Origin: Melastoma dodecandrum
Lineage: Eukaryota > Streptophyta > Magnoliopsida > Myrtales > Melastomataceae
DNA: 64,000 bases
Direction: 5' to 3'
NCBI GenBank assembly: GCA_029817715.1
Contig: JARUPY010000100.1
Location: forward strand, 62,001 to 126,000
Program-made: the position numbers and the translations under genes
Notes under the pieces: generated by a model
What the model was told of the DNA's origin: nothing
The model's input: the letters and a program-made list of their open reading frames with translations, nothing else
Database searches by the model: none
Shown here: one piece after another, positions 54,323 to 64,000 of the stretch
Layout of the letters: every line of letters starts with the position of its first letter
How positions within the stretch are numbered: position 1 is the stretch's first letter

Positions 54323-54700
54323 TCATTTCTCCCTAAGCTTCTTGTTGATCGCGAATGCAGCTCCTGCGACAGCGACAATGGCAGCAGAGATTAGGATGGC
54401 TGATTTCAACGTCTGCAGGGCCTCGCACTTGTCCTTCTCCCTCTTCCGCTCGGGCGCCTCCACTTGCTCCTAACATTATTTTCGAAATCAAACAGAAAGA
54501 AGCGTCGAGTTTCACATAAAGAAAACAGAAACTCTTACCTTGATTTCCACCCCCTTGGCCACAACCTCCGACGAGATGGGATCAACTGTGACCTCCGTGT
54601 TAAGACCCGGGTTCAACTCCTTCTCGATCTCAACGGCAGGGAATGCCCCATCCATTGCCGTGGACAATTCCGGTGGCGCCTCCGTCTCTGATGTCGCCAT
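54323..54700 (-). CDS. Small predicted tail-anchored membrane protein
   Basis: Two exons, 54539-54700 and 54323-54469, with GT-AG ends, give 102 residues. The first part is acidic (MATSETEAPPELSTAMDG, VEIEKELNPG). After the intron comes a basic/acidic linker (EQVEAPERKREKDK), then a single hydrophobic helix near residues 74-92 (SAILISAAIVAVAGAAFAI) and a short basic end (NKKLREK). That arrangement is typical of tail-anchored proteins of organelle outer membranes, but the family was not recognised. Both exons use ordinary codons and there are no breaks, so I take it as a real gene. It lies between the ABC pseudogene and cpSRP54, all on the minus strand. Confidence 0.75.
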
Positions 54701-55175
54701 TATTCACGTCTAATCACCGGTCTCGATCCCTCTCAAGTCTACTGAAAGAACAGAAAAAAAGAAAACGTTAAACGCTTTGGCTATATTTATAATGGGGGGA
54801 AAGTTTGATTCCCTTGGGAGGAATTGGTCTCAAGGGGACGTGCACGTCTCTCCTTATTTGTTGGCCTGTCTTAGCACTGGATGGTCTTAAAATCGCTCCC
54901 TCAGCTATTTTACAGTTCTGTTCAACCCCTAAAATTCTAGGGAAAGATATCCTCACAAACTACCATAAAATAGAAACCATGTGGATCATTGACAGCGTGC
55001 TATTACATGGCCAGCACGCATCTGCCAAATAAATTTCAAGCCTGCAGGAGAATCCAGAGCCACGTCCTGTTGTGCCATCGATGGAGCTGTTGTTCGGCGT
55101 GGGGTACTCATGAGTAGGTTTTTTGTCAGGGGGTGAATTCATCAAGCTATGAAAGTTTGCAGCCACAGGAACGAT
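54701..55175. other. Intergenic, cpSRP54 3' region
   Basis: It should contain the promoter of the small tail-anchored protein gene and the 3' UTR of cpSRP54, both on the minus strand. No additional gene recognised. Confidence 0.5.
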
Positions 55176-58100
55176 TTATTTTGACCCGAAACCCCGAGGA
55201 CTCGGTCTTGATGATGTAGACTCTACAAACTGCTTCCTCGATGGGGATCTTCTCTTTCTCCGAGCAGTACCGGGAGCAGCCTAATAGTTTCAACACGCAC
55301 AAAACCATTGTCTGAATATGTAAAAGCCAGAACGAGATATAACACACTAACAGTGATAAGATTTCAGCGGCCAGTGTGTGTTTTGCAGGAAGTTCAAGAG
55401 AAATCGGTTCTCAAATAAAAAAAAGTTCATCCTGGGCACTTTTGCGAAGGTATAATGGTATATAAGCAGTAAGATCCCAATTTAGTATTTACCTTCTCAT
55501 CAGCTTTGAGTGCGTCCTGAAGATTGCTCAATGCGGGGATCGATCCACCTTGCATCATACCCATTAAGTTCTTCATCTTAACGCGCATCTGGAAGAGTTG
55601 CGCCACGAGTTGACTCACCTAATGCGAGGAATTCTCACTTTTAGTAGGTGTAAATACTCAGGGAAGACGGATACATTGATTTAAATAACCAATAACATAA
55701 ATATAAAGCATAAATTAGTTGTCTTTACTTGCTGCTCTGTTTTCCCAGAATCTTGTGCGACTCTTTTTCTTCTGGTAGGAGATTCTGCCAAAAGCTCGGG
55801 CTGTTCCCTCTCCTCTGCAAGAGGAAATCAGAGTCCCGAGGCAATCAATTCATGTCCCAGCTATCGGGAGCCAAAACAACAAAAAACTAACCAGGGGTCA
55901 TGGCTTCAATTATTGCCTCCATAACTATTAAACTCTTCTCTGCTTCCCGAACTTGTGCAGGAGTGACCTGTTGCCACGAAAATTTGGAGTAAGTTGAAGC
56001 ATCTCCATGTACTGAATCTTACGAGTCTGACAAATTAGGAAAAAGAAACAGAGTAACCAATTCTAATGTAAATCAACATCGAGTGGCTTGCCAGAGTTCT
56101 CTAACTACATTCCATTTAAAAGCGGCTTGCAATTTGCAGTTGTTATTTTCTGATGGATAAAATCAGCCGATGGAATCATCCATATTTGCTATGTTATTAT
56201 ACCTTACCCATGCCGGGTATCATCCCAATAACCCGAGTCATGGAACCCATTCTTGCAACAGCACGAGTTTGCTTCAAAAAATCATTGAAATCAAACTTTG
56301 CACTCATTATCTTCTTTTGCAACTCCTCAGCATCGTCTTGACGCATCTGCCATGAGAAATATGACAATGTTGAAACATTATGAAAGAAACTAATGGGCTT
56401 TAAGTTAGAAATCCAGGAATATAACTGGGACTTTCTTTAACTTGTTGAGTTATTTCTATTTGCTTCGGTTGACTCCTCAAAGATGACAAGGACTCACAAC
56501 TTCAGAAGCTTTCTCTACAAAAGAGAGAACATCCCCCATTCCTAGAATGCGTCCTGCCATGCGGTCAGGGTAGAATGGTTCAAGGTCTTCCACACGTTCA
56601 CCACGTCCAACCAGTTTAATGGGTTTTCCAGACACCTGTCATCCATCACACGGATATCTCCAGTCACAGGTGAGAATTGCTTTCTCAAGTAAAAAAGAAG
56701 AAGAAACTTCGACCACATTGCAGGAATACGAAACCGGTCAATAAACCCAAATGGAGGACATAATTTCTTTCATGGTAATCTAAAGCAATTCCAGGCAATG
56801 ATAAGTTCAGCATGCGATGTTACCAGAAGCCACCATGAATCAGATAGAAGATATCCTACAGAGAACAATTGAATTTAGCTAGCTTCGAAAAAACTAGACA
56901 TTGAAGATTCCATGATCTCACACCCCAGGGCGAAGACTCAACTATAACAAAAAGCCACAAAGACAGGAAATGTGTAATAAATGCAGGGTAAACCTCTTTG
57001 ACACTCAAAGCTGCTCCACCTCTAGAATCACCGTCTAACTTTGTCAAAATGGCACCAGTAATTCCGATCTCAAGATTGAATGTTGTCACAAGAGCTGTGT
57101 TAATAAAAGATAACGAGAAGAAAATTTCAGCTGAAACATGGCTCACAAAATAAGACACAATAGAAAGTGTAAGACAAAAAATATCAAATGTACATTTTCA
57201 TCCTGGATTAATTCTTCAGAGATGGCCACAAAAACAGTACATCCGAAGCAAAGGAGGATGTGTACTAAGTACCTGCAGCTTCTTGACCGGTCATTGCATC
57301 GACCACTAGCAATACTTCAGTTGGATTCAATACACGCTTCACTTCTTTCAACTCGTCCATCATCGTTTTATCTATCTGTTTCAGCATTTTTACCCCGAAG
57401 TAAAGAAAAGAAGATGAGGCACAGCAATTTCGGTGTGGAAGCCATAATAGATCATAGGCATCAAAAACTCGAAAGAAGAACTCCACCTGGAGTCTACCGG
57501 CAGTGTCCATTATAACAACATCAATATTCTGCTTTTTGGCCTCTTCAAGACCATTTCTAGCAATTTCTGCAGGCTTAACATCGGTTCCTGCCGCATAAAC
57601 TGGTACTTCTACCTGTCCAAAGCAAAAGTTACAGATAGTGAGAGTATTGTCCAAAATGAACACATATTCATAACTGGAGCATCCTATCTGATTTTCTAAG
57701 CTTGTTTCGTCCATGATAATCTTTGGAAAGGAATAAGAGTGTTAGGGTCCACTTCGTGTCGCTAAGGCTGATAAAAAAACCACTTTTTAAAAAATTGTTG
57801 AAGCAAGAAGTGATTATTGAAATAATAAATTAGGTGTTTGAAAACATCAATAAAAAAATAACTAATTTCTGTAAAAATGTTCACTAAAACTTCAAAGTTA
57901 TATGTTTAAGAAATAAATTTTATTGCCATAATATTTACAAACATACTCAATTTTATTTTAGTACTACAATATCAATTGGATATTACATTAAAATGAAATG
58001 GATGAAGATATTGGAATAACGAGATTTAAGAAAATAAGTTAGTTAAGATATATCTAGTTTCTTTATTTTAGTTAAAGATATATTAGACGTAAAAGAAATC

Positions 58101-59762
58101 TCCATAAGTCAATTTTCTACCACACCATTTGAATCGAATCTCAAAACAAAAATTTTATGCAAAATCCTACTTAACCATGAAAAATGTCATTCACCAAACT
58201 CTAACACAAACAATAAAGTGTTCTTTTCACATCTCCAAACGAACCCTTAATCTAACAACAAATTATTGTAGTGGCAATGCACCTTTATACTGTATGACAA
58301 TATCTAATAGCTTATCTCTGTGACAACTTTTTACCAATGGAAAATGAACAATAAACAAGGGACACTTTTTGCAGCTATTAAACTTAAGTAAACAAATCAG
58401 ACTTCTACCACAACCATGGTTCTTAATGAGTACCAGCTGACCCAAAATAACAAGTTGGTCTATTGCCGCTGGTCTATAGACATCTCCAGCAATTAGCATG
58501 CAACTTTTCCCCTACAAACAAGAACAATAGATCAGACAGAACCGATCATAAGATTGCATTATCGGTATATAAGCTACTGTAATATGGCTCAATAGCATTT
58601 ATTTGCGAGCCAAAAGGTGCCTACTAATACTTATTGAAATTTCAATGGTTTTACCAGTTTCTTCAGATAATAGGCCAGCTTTGCGCACACTGTCGTCTTT
58701 CCAACTCCTTGCAGACCAGCTAGCAGTATCACAGTTGGACCAGACTTTGAAAACACTAGTTCCGAGACCTCTCCACCCATCAATTTAACAAGCTCATCAT
58801 GAACAATCTGTACAAAGAAAATATCTTAACGTAAAATTCCAATTTGTTTTTATGACATACATTGCAGGTAGATGTCATACAGCATATGTCGGCTGCACAT
58901 TACCTGTCACCCAAAACCCGATCTTAACAAGGAAATCCACATCAACTCTGCCCAAGTTAACAGTTAGGTAGACAAAAACTCTACCTTGACCATCTGCTGA
59001 TCGGGCTTCACTCCACGAATAAGGCCAGTCCCAACAGCTTGGTCGCTCACGGCTTGCACGAACCTCCTCACGACAGGTAGGCTGACCTGTTGATAGAACA
59101 ACCCACTTTCAATACTCATATCACACTACCCCGACAAACAGGAATACTTGAATGTAAGTTAACATCAAGGACGGCCTGAGACTTACATCTGCTTCCAAGA
59201 GAGCTCTCCTTATATCTCGCATCGGTTCCACAATATTCTCCTTAGTCAATGTGTCTACAACAATCCGAAAAAAAAAAAATTCGCAGCGAATTCTCCAAAA
59301 CCAAGAATCACATCCAGGAACAATCCTCTAGCAATCAATCCTCAACAGGATGATATCCAAACAAAACCAAGCACCTTCTCCCTTAAGCTTGCTCCAAGCG
59401 GATTCAAGTCCCGTGGTCAACTGCCCGAACATCTCCGCCCTCACGACTCCACGCATAGGTCTCCTAGCGATCACACTCCTGGAGTTCACAAAACTCCACA
59501 CCTCTCTCTGCACACCAGGAAGAATCACGTCACGCCGCTAGAGTCTCGCAAGATCGAAGAAGAGACGAGCTCGAATGCGGCTTTCACTCACGGAGAAGCT
59601 GCTCCTCGAGCAAAGTGACGCGGGGGTACATCGACGGACGCCGGTCCACGAGGAACAGAGCATCGACGATCGGACGAAGAAGGCGGTGGCGCGGCGTGAC
59701 GGAGCGGCGGCCGTGGAGGTGAAGTGGGGGGAGTTAACGGCCGGGACGTGGAGCGACTCCAT
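55176..59762 (-). CDS. cpSRP54: Chloroplast signal recognition particle 54 kDa protein
   Basis: Fifteen exons with GT-AG ends and consistent phases: 59592-59762, 59375-59507, 59187-59254, 58985-59086, 58655-58807, 58434-58511, 57487-57612, 57273-57375, 56994-57094, 56498-56635, 56203-56346, 55892-55967, 55729-55814, 55493-55618, 55176-55280. The product is 569 residues, normal for the family. A Ser-rich transit peptide leads to [16 protein letters not shown]. The N and G domains follow, with P-loop GLQGVGKTT (189-197), DTAGRL and [10 protein letters not shown]. The Met-rich M domain ([14 protein letters not shown]) comes next, and the tail has the ARRKR motif (541-545) that binds cpSRP43. The protein brings light-harvesting proteins to ALB3 in the thylakoid and helps co-translational insertion. 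Start chosen at the ATG at 59762. The 821-bp intron between exons 6 and 7 carries a MITE-like insertion. The gene looks intact. Confidence 0.96.
57745..58246. mobile_element. MITE-like insertion (Harbinger-type) in a cpSRP54 intron
   Basis: An AT-rich 502-bp segment begins GGGTCCACTTCG and its other end, reverse-complemented, begins GGGTTCGTTTGG. TTA stands on both sides (57742-57744 and 58247-58249), the 3-bp duplication of PIF/Harbinger elements. The inverted repeats are imperfect and no protein is encoded. Confidence 0.5.
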
Positions 59763-60699
59763 TGGCAAGCGAAGCGTTGGAAGAAGCTCTTCCTCGCTCT
59801 TTCTGTTTTTTCTTACTTCATTTAGGAACGTTATCCGGTTGTCGCATCGGGGCTGGTATCCGGTGCTGGGCAGTACACGGGGTGGATGAATTTCTGACCG
59901 TGGATCGAGGAACGCATAAGCCAGGACACGTCCATTTTCGAGATGTGGTTTCTAAACTTACTTTTTTACTTCTTGGAAGGAAGACACGTTAACCAATTCA
60001 ACTTGGGTGAGCATCAACAAGGAATCGATCAGAATTAGTACCATTAGAACGATATTAGTATATGTTCTCAAATAGATCGGGTAGATTTTATGTTCTAAAT
60101 TTTTGATAATCGACGATAATATGAAGGCCAAAAGTCTAAAATAACCGCAAGTTATTTGGTTTGGAATTTTTAATTTAAAATTACAATTTATATTATATAG
60201 AACAAATTTTTATTTTGAAATTGCATTATTTGACCTAGTGACACAATATTGGAACCGGTACCCGAATCAGCACCATAATAAGTGAGTTGGTTTTTGGGTG
60301 GTTCTTTAAGTCACATGATATGTGCTAGGTTCTAAAAATAACTAGGTTCTAGATTCCATGTTCGAAACCTACACATCCTAAAACATGATCACCCCTAAAT
60401 ACAACCATTAATATAATTAAATTAATTCATAACTATTAAAACTAGTTTATGAGAAATTTTGGCTATCAATTTGAATTGGGCTGCTTATAGTAATATTTTG
60501 TTTAATCACCACGAATCTGAAGACATGTTTGATCTCTCCAGGCTTTACATGGTTTCCTAAAGGCAAGGCAAACATGGTTTATGTGCTCCCTCTAAATTAA
60601 ATTAGAATATATTAACTAAGTTCATTTGGAAGACATGGATATGTTGTTCCCAACGTCTTTGTTATGTCTAAGTCGGTTTATTAATTATAATTTCTTCGT
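59763..60699. other. Upstream of cpSRP54 and AT-rich DNA
   Basis: The first 150 bp are GC-richer and probably hold the cpSRP54 promoter and leader. The rest is AT-rich with nothing recognised. Confidence 0.4.
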
Positions 60700-61225
60700 C
60701 TATTGGTGCTGACATGGCCAAATATGGGCCAAGATTGAGGCAAGCGAACCAAGTTCAAGAAAGGAGAGATCACAAGCGAGTAGAATCCAAAAAAATCAGA
60801 AGAGAATGAAGATATCGAGGCGAGAGGAACGAAAAGGACCCTACGCAGTAAAGTCGAGACAAGTCAAGAGAGAATAAGAAGACTGTCAAAATAAGAGCGC
60901 GATGAAAGTTGCGACATAAGGCCTGAAGACCCACGTCCCCCCACAAGTATGCCAAACGAGGAAATGTTGGTCGAGACTTGAGGCATCTACTTTTTCGGTT
61001 ATAGAGACATTTTAGTATAAATACAATATCTAACCAATGCAAAAGGTATGACAATCACATTGAGCATCCGATGACTTGAATTATTCGCCACTTTTTCTCT
61101 CCTTTTTTATTCTCTTTGCGAATATTGTATCCCTGGCTTTGTTTTTTCAAGCATCCAGTTGTGTTTATTTCAAGGTTAGTGTACGTTTCATTTTTTTCCT
61201 TTGTTTGACATTCATTGTAAAAGTT
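60700..61225 (+). repeat. Possible LTR with downstream primer-binding-like site
   Basis: A purine-rich block with GAGAC/AAGAG text is followed by a TATA-like box (AGTATAAATACAATA, about 61015) and then TTTGGCGACCATGG (about 61224), which resembles the TGGCGACC-type primer site of Tat/Athila gypsy elements. Only one copy is seen and no coding domain follows clearly. Tentative. Confidence 0.3.
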
Positions 61226-62129
61226 TGGCGACCATGGTCCGAACTCAAAATCGAACCCATGTTGTCGTGGCCAAATATTCCCCATGTGTTTTAGAGTAAG
61301 CATGTTTTTTGCGACCATAATGAGAATATACATTATTCGTGATGACTAAAAAAGCCAATAGGAATTCTGCAAATGCAGAAGACCTCCAAATGGGGAATGA
61401 TGGATTGACTTTCCCGATCGTTGGGGATTACAGGATCTTACGATGGTCCTAAATGGATGTACTGGATATGAGTCGGGAAAAGTCTTTGAACTGGCCTAGG
61501 AACCTCTTAGTTATATAAAAAAAATATTTTATGTAGAAACACCGATGGCTCAGATGATGGGTTAGTGATTGTCCAGCCATTATTAAAGGATAACAAAAAG
61601 TAGAATGTCAGCACAACGAGATATATGAACTTAAGGGCGTAGAGGTTGATATCGAGGAGAAAGGCATGAAAATATGCTTATTTCAGAGACATCACCAATG
61701 CATACCGACCCTATAAAGAGGGGATGATAATAAGTTATGTTCATCCACATTGTAGGCGAAAGAGTTTTTACACTTGTCCAAGGCCATCAAATACAAAACA
61801 TCACAACACGCATATTCATACACCCAATATAAACTGATGAGATGTTATGCACCTATAAACTCGCTTGGTGAGGGAGTTAGTGCCTGGTAACAAGATGGGT
61901 GAGCAATGACTTTTTACAAACGCCTTACCCGTATTCAATGGATTGTCCATATGTCTTATTTTGACATTTACTACATTATTTATACTAATCCTAGGAGAAT
62001 AACTGAAAAATACATGTGGAAATTGGAGCGTAACCCCGTTAACAGCTAAACATGTGTTGTAATTGGGGCCTCAATCGCCTTATCCACTTGTAATCACTTC
62101 ACCAAAGGGAATCATTGCTCTTCTTCCTA
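61226..62129. other. Unassigned DNA
   Basis: No gene recognised. If the preceding LTR call is right this could be a leader and decayed gag; a short frame at about 61341 (MTKKANRNSANAE) is the only hint. Confidence 0.3.
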
Positions 62130-62440
62130 GACAACTTGCTTTCGTAGGCATAATCGACAGGCTTCTGTAGGCCCATTGGACAGCCTTTGGTAGGCATAAT
62201 GGACCGACATCTGTAGCTAAAGTCGACTGGCTTTTTGATCGATGAGCTTATGTGGGAACAATTGACGGGCTTTTGTAGACTCAGTCGATCAACTTCTGTA
62301 GGCACAGTCAATTGACTTTTGAAGACTTGGTCGACTGGCTTGTGTAGACACGGTCGACTAGATTTTGTGGGCAAAGTCGACTGGCTTCCGTGGGCTCAGT
62401 CGACAGTATTCTATGGCTGCAGTCGACTGGCTTTGTCATC
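62130..62440 (+). repeat. Degenerate minisatellite with GTCGACTGGCTT units
   Basis: About eleven units of 26-30 bp, each like CTTCTGTAGGCACAGTCGACTGG, follow one another with much variation. On the minus strand they give a repeating KPVD-type peptide with stops absent over 91 codons. No flanking gene supports translation. Confidence 0.75.
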
Positions 62441-63000
62441 AACAGTGTTCCATTAGAATAAACACCATAATTGACGACCATAAATTATCTTGTGCAAACA
62501 TTTGCCTCTTTCAAAAGAAACCAACTTAGATGGTCCAAAACCACCTTTCAAGGAGATTTCATTAAAATTTATTTATTTATACTTAACCCACTGAATATTC
62601 CACAACATCATAGTCTAGGGAACACCTTGAGTTTCTTAAGAAACGTTAATTACACAAAGTATATCATTCTTAATTGACGAACCAAGTCGACATAGACTAC
62701 CTCATAGTTGATTTGTTTGAATGATGTGACGGTTTTTGTCAACCAAATTTTCGGAGCGTTGCACATTTTTTGATCACCTTCAGCGATTATTTATCGAGTT
62801 TCGGTAAGAACATGCGCCAAAGTAAGAACATGCGTCAAATGCAAACTTTCTAATTTCGAACCTAATTTATCCACTCTGTCAAACTTCAGATGAGAATTTT
62901 CAAAATTTGGTGACATGTGCTCATTATTTGTGCATCCAACTCTCGAAGGACAATTACCTTTTTCGAGCAATCCAATTAACCATTTCAGAGAATCGAATGT
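62441..63000. other. Unassigned DNA
   Basis: Nothing recognised. It may already belong to the LTR of the gypsy element on the right. Confidence 0.3.
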
Positions 63001-63625
63001 TCAACTCCCAGTTCATTCCACGCTCACTGTGTTGGCGAGTTGATGACGGAAAAAGCATCATGTGATTTCATAAAAACGTCTCGAGCTTCTACTGTGGTTG
63101 CCGAAAACGTGTTGGTCATACAAAGCCAATGGATACGTCTCAAAATATGACGCTAATGGATGTGTGCATGTGTTTGTGTGGTCACCAAGAATTTCATAAC
63201 AAAGTAAGAACAATTACAATAAGAGAAAATCCACTTCCATTGAAAATGAAACAGAGAGTACAAGTGCAAAGTTGACTACCGGATGCTCGTCCTTAGGGTT
63301 AAAATGATTATCGCCTCCTGTCCTTTTCTTTTTTTCTTCTTCTTCCTTATTTGCTCCGTCGAATCCCTTCCCCCCCTCCCTCCAAGATGGTAATCCAATT
63401 TCCTTTTTATTCTAAAGTCACCGTTTTACTCGAATGGGCTTAGTGTCCCCTAATAATAGCCACAGGGTCCCACCTCTTTCTTTTCTTTTTTTTTTTTTCC
63501 ATTTTCTAATTACTATCAATTTAGTTTTAAACAATTTAGTTTTAATAAGTTGTCGGCCAAAGTGATCAAAATCTATGGGGATTTGTCCAAACGTTTGATA
63601 ATATTAAAATCTTCAGATCATTACA
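63001..63625 (-). repeat. 3' LTR region of minus-strand gypsy element (left end unresolved)
   Basis: On the minus strand a purine tract (CCTAAGGAGGGGAGAAAA, about 63626-63643) is followed by TGTAATGATCTG at 63625, a normal start for a gypsy LTR. The other LTR is outside the window, so the far end cannot be fixed; 63001 is arbitrary. Confidence 0.45.
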
Positions 63626-63662
63626 TTTTCTCCCCTCCTTAGGAGATTTCGTCCTCGAAATC

Positions 63663-64000
63663 TTATTTCTCAAATAAGGAAGGGTACTTGTTTCGCATTT
63701 CTGCTTCATGTTCCCAAGTGTTTTGTGTTCTTCCGGCTCCACTCCAGAGCACTTGCACTAACGGTACTCTCTTCTTCCATAGTATTCGTTCATCCCGATC
63801 GACAATTCGTATTGGTTGTACTGTCACGCTCATGTTGTCATTCACTACTACTTCTGTCGACTCTACTCTTAGCTCCGGATCTGGTTCATACTTTCGTAAC
63901 ATTGAGACATGAAAAACATCATGACAGTGGGAGAAATCCGGGGGAATTGCTATGCGATATGCCGACTTCCCGATCCGTTCCATTATTTTATATGGCCCGA
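63663..64000 (-). pseudogene. Gypsy polyprotein 3' end (chromodomain-type tail), partial
   Basis: The minus strand reads ERIGKSAYRIAIPPDFSHCH, then DVFHVSMLRKYEPDPE, QPIRIVDRDERILWKK, VPLVQVLWSG, and NTWEHEAEMRNKYPSLF. This is the end of Tekay/Del-type chromoviral gypsy pol, with a chromodomain-like tail. The frame is open to the window edge, and the stop lies about 20 bases before the polypurine tract. The rest of the element lies outside, so it may be intact; it is listed as partial. Confidence 0.88.

Noticed and set aside
62099..62374. KPVD-repeat protein
   Set aside because: The open frame follows from the repeat unit; there is no start context or neighbouring gene structure.
1..64000. 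CRISPR arrays, bacterial operons, rRNA or tRNA genes
   Set aside because: No regularly spaced identical repeats, no bacterial gene organisation and no convincing cloverleaf or rRNA stretch was seen. Small tRNA genes could have been missed by eye.

Overview
The window is nuclear DNA of a flowering plant. It holds spliced genes with plant-only families (LITTLE ZIPPER, a CEN/TFL1-type PEBP gene, chloroplast SRP54), Ty1-copia and Ty3-gypsy retrotransposons, and small DNA transposons. I could not narrow the lineage. All calls come from reading translations, splice sites and repeat ends by eye; no database search was run.

Layout. 1-4300: a decayed Ty1-copia element on the minus strand, cut by the window edge. 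7078-12026: a complete but defective Ty1-copia element on the plus strand with both LTRs and an ATATA target duplication; it lacks the integrase and reverse transcriptase catalytic cores and carries a piece of a gypsy-type polyprotein. 13297-13390: a long poly-C tract. 13587-13871: LITTLE ZIPPER gene (+). 15021-15779: YIP4-type Golgi/TGN membrane protein (-), head to head with an RCE1/FACE2 CAAX protease gene (16065-20339, +). Intron 4 of RCE1 contains a 914-bp hAT-type non-autonomous transposon that has inserted into another copy of itself. RCE1 also looks damaged at intron 5/exon 6. 21065-30697: a decayed plus-strand Ty3-gypsy element split by a minus-strand gypsy element (23068-28388). 31166-32015: CEN/TFL1-type gene (-), four exons, intact. 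33180-42100: a CCT5 chaperonin pseudogene (-) split in mid-exon by an 8.3-kb SIRE-like copia element (33728-42010, about 2.4-kb LTRs, CGTAT target duplication). 44266-46503: intact plant alpha/beta hydrolase gene (+). 47405-53958: three intron-containing pseudogenes in a row (FTSZ2 +, SOUL heme-binding +, ABCB29 -). 54323-54700: small predicted tail-anchored protein (-). 55176-59762: intact 15-exon chloroplast SRP54 gene (-). From 60000 on: repeats, a degenerate minisatellite and the 3' end of another gypsy element at the right edge.

The intact genes act in meristem patterning (ZPR, CEN/TFL1), endomembrane traffic (YIP4) and thylakoid protein targeting (cpSRP54); they are neighbours, not a pathway. 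The decayed genes keep their introns, so they are not retrocopies; a duplicated segment losing redundant genes is the simplest explanation. The most unusual structures are the self-nested hAT element, the split CCT5 pseudogene, the run of three decaying genes, and the roughly 30 CAGAAG hexamers in the 7-12 kb copia element.
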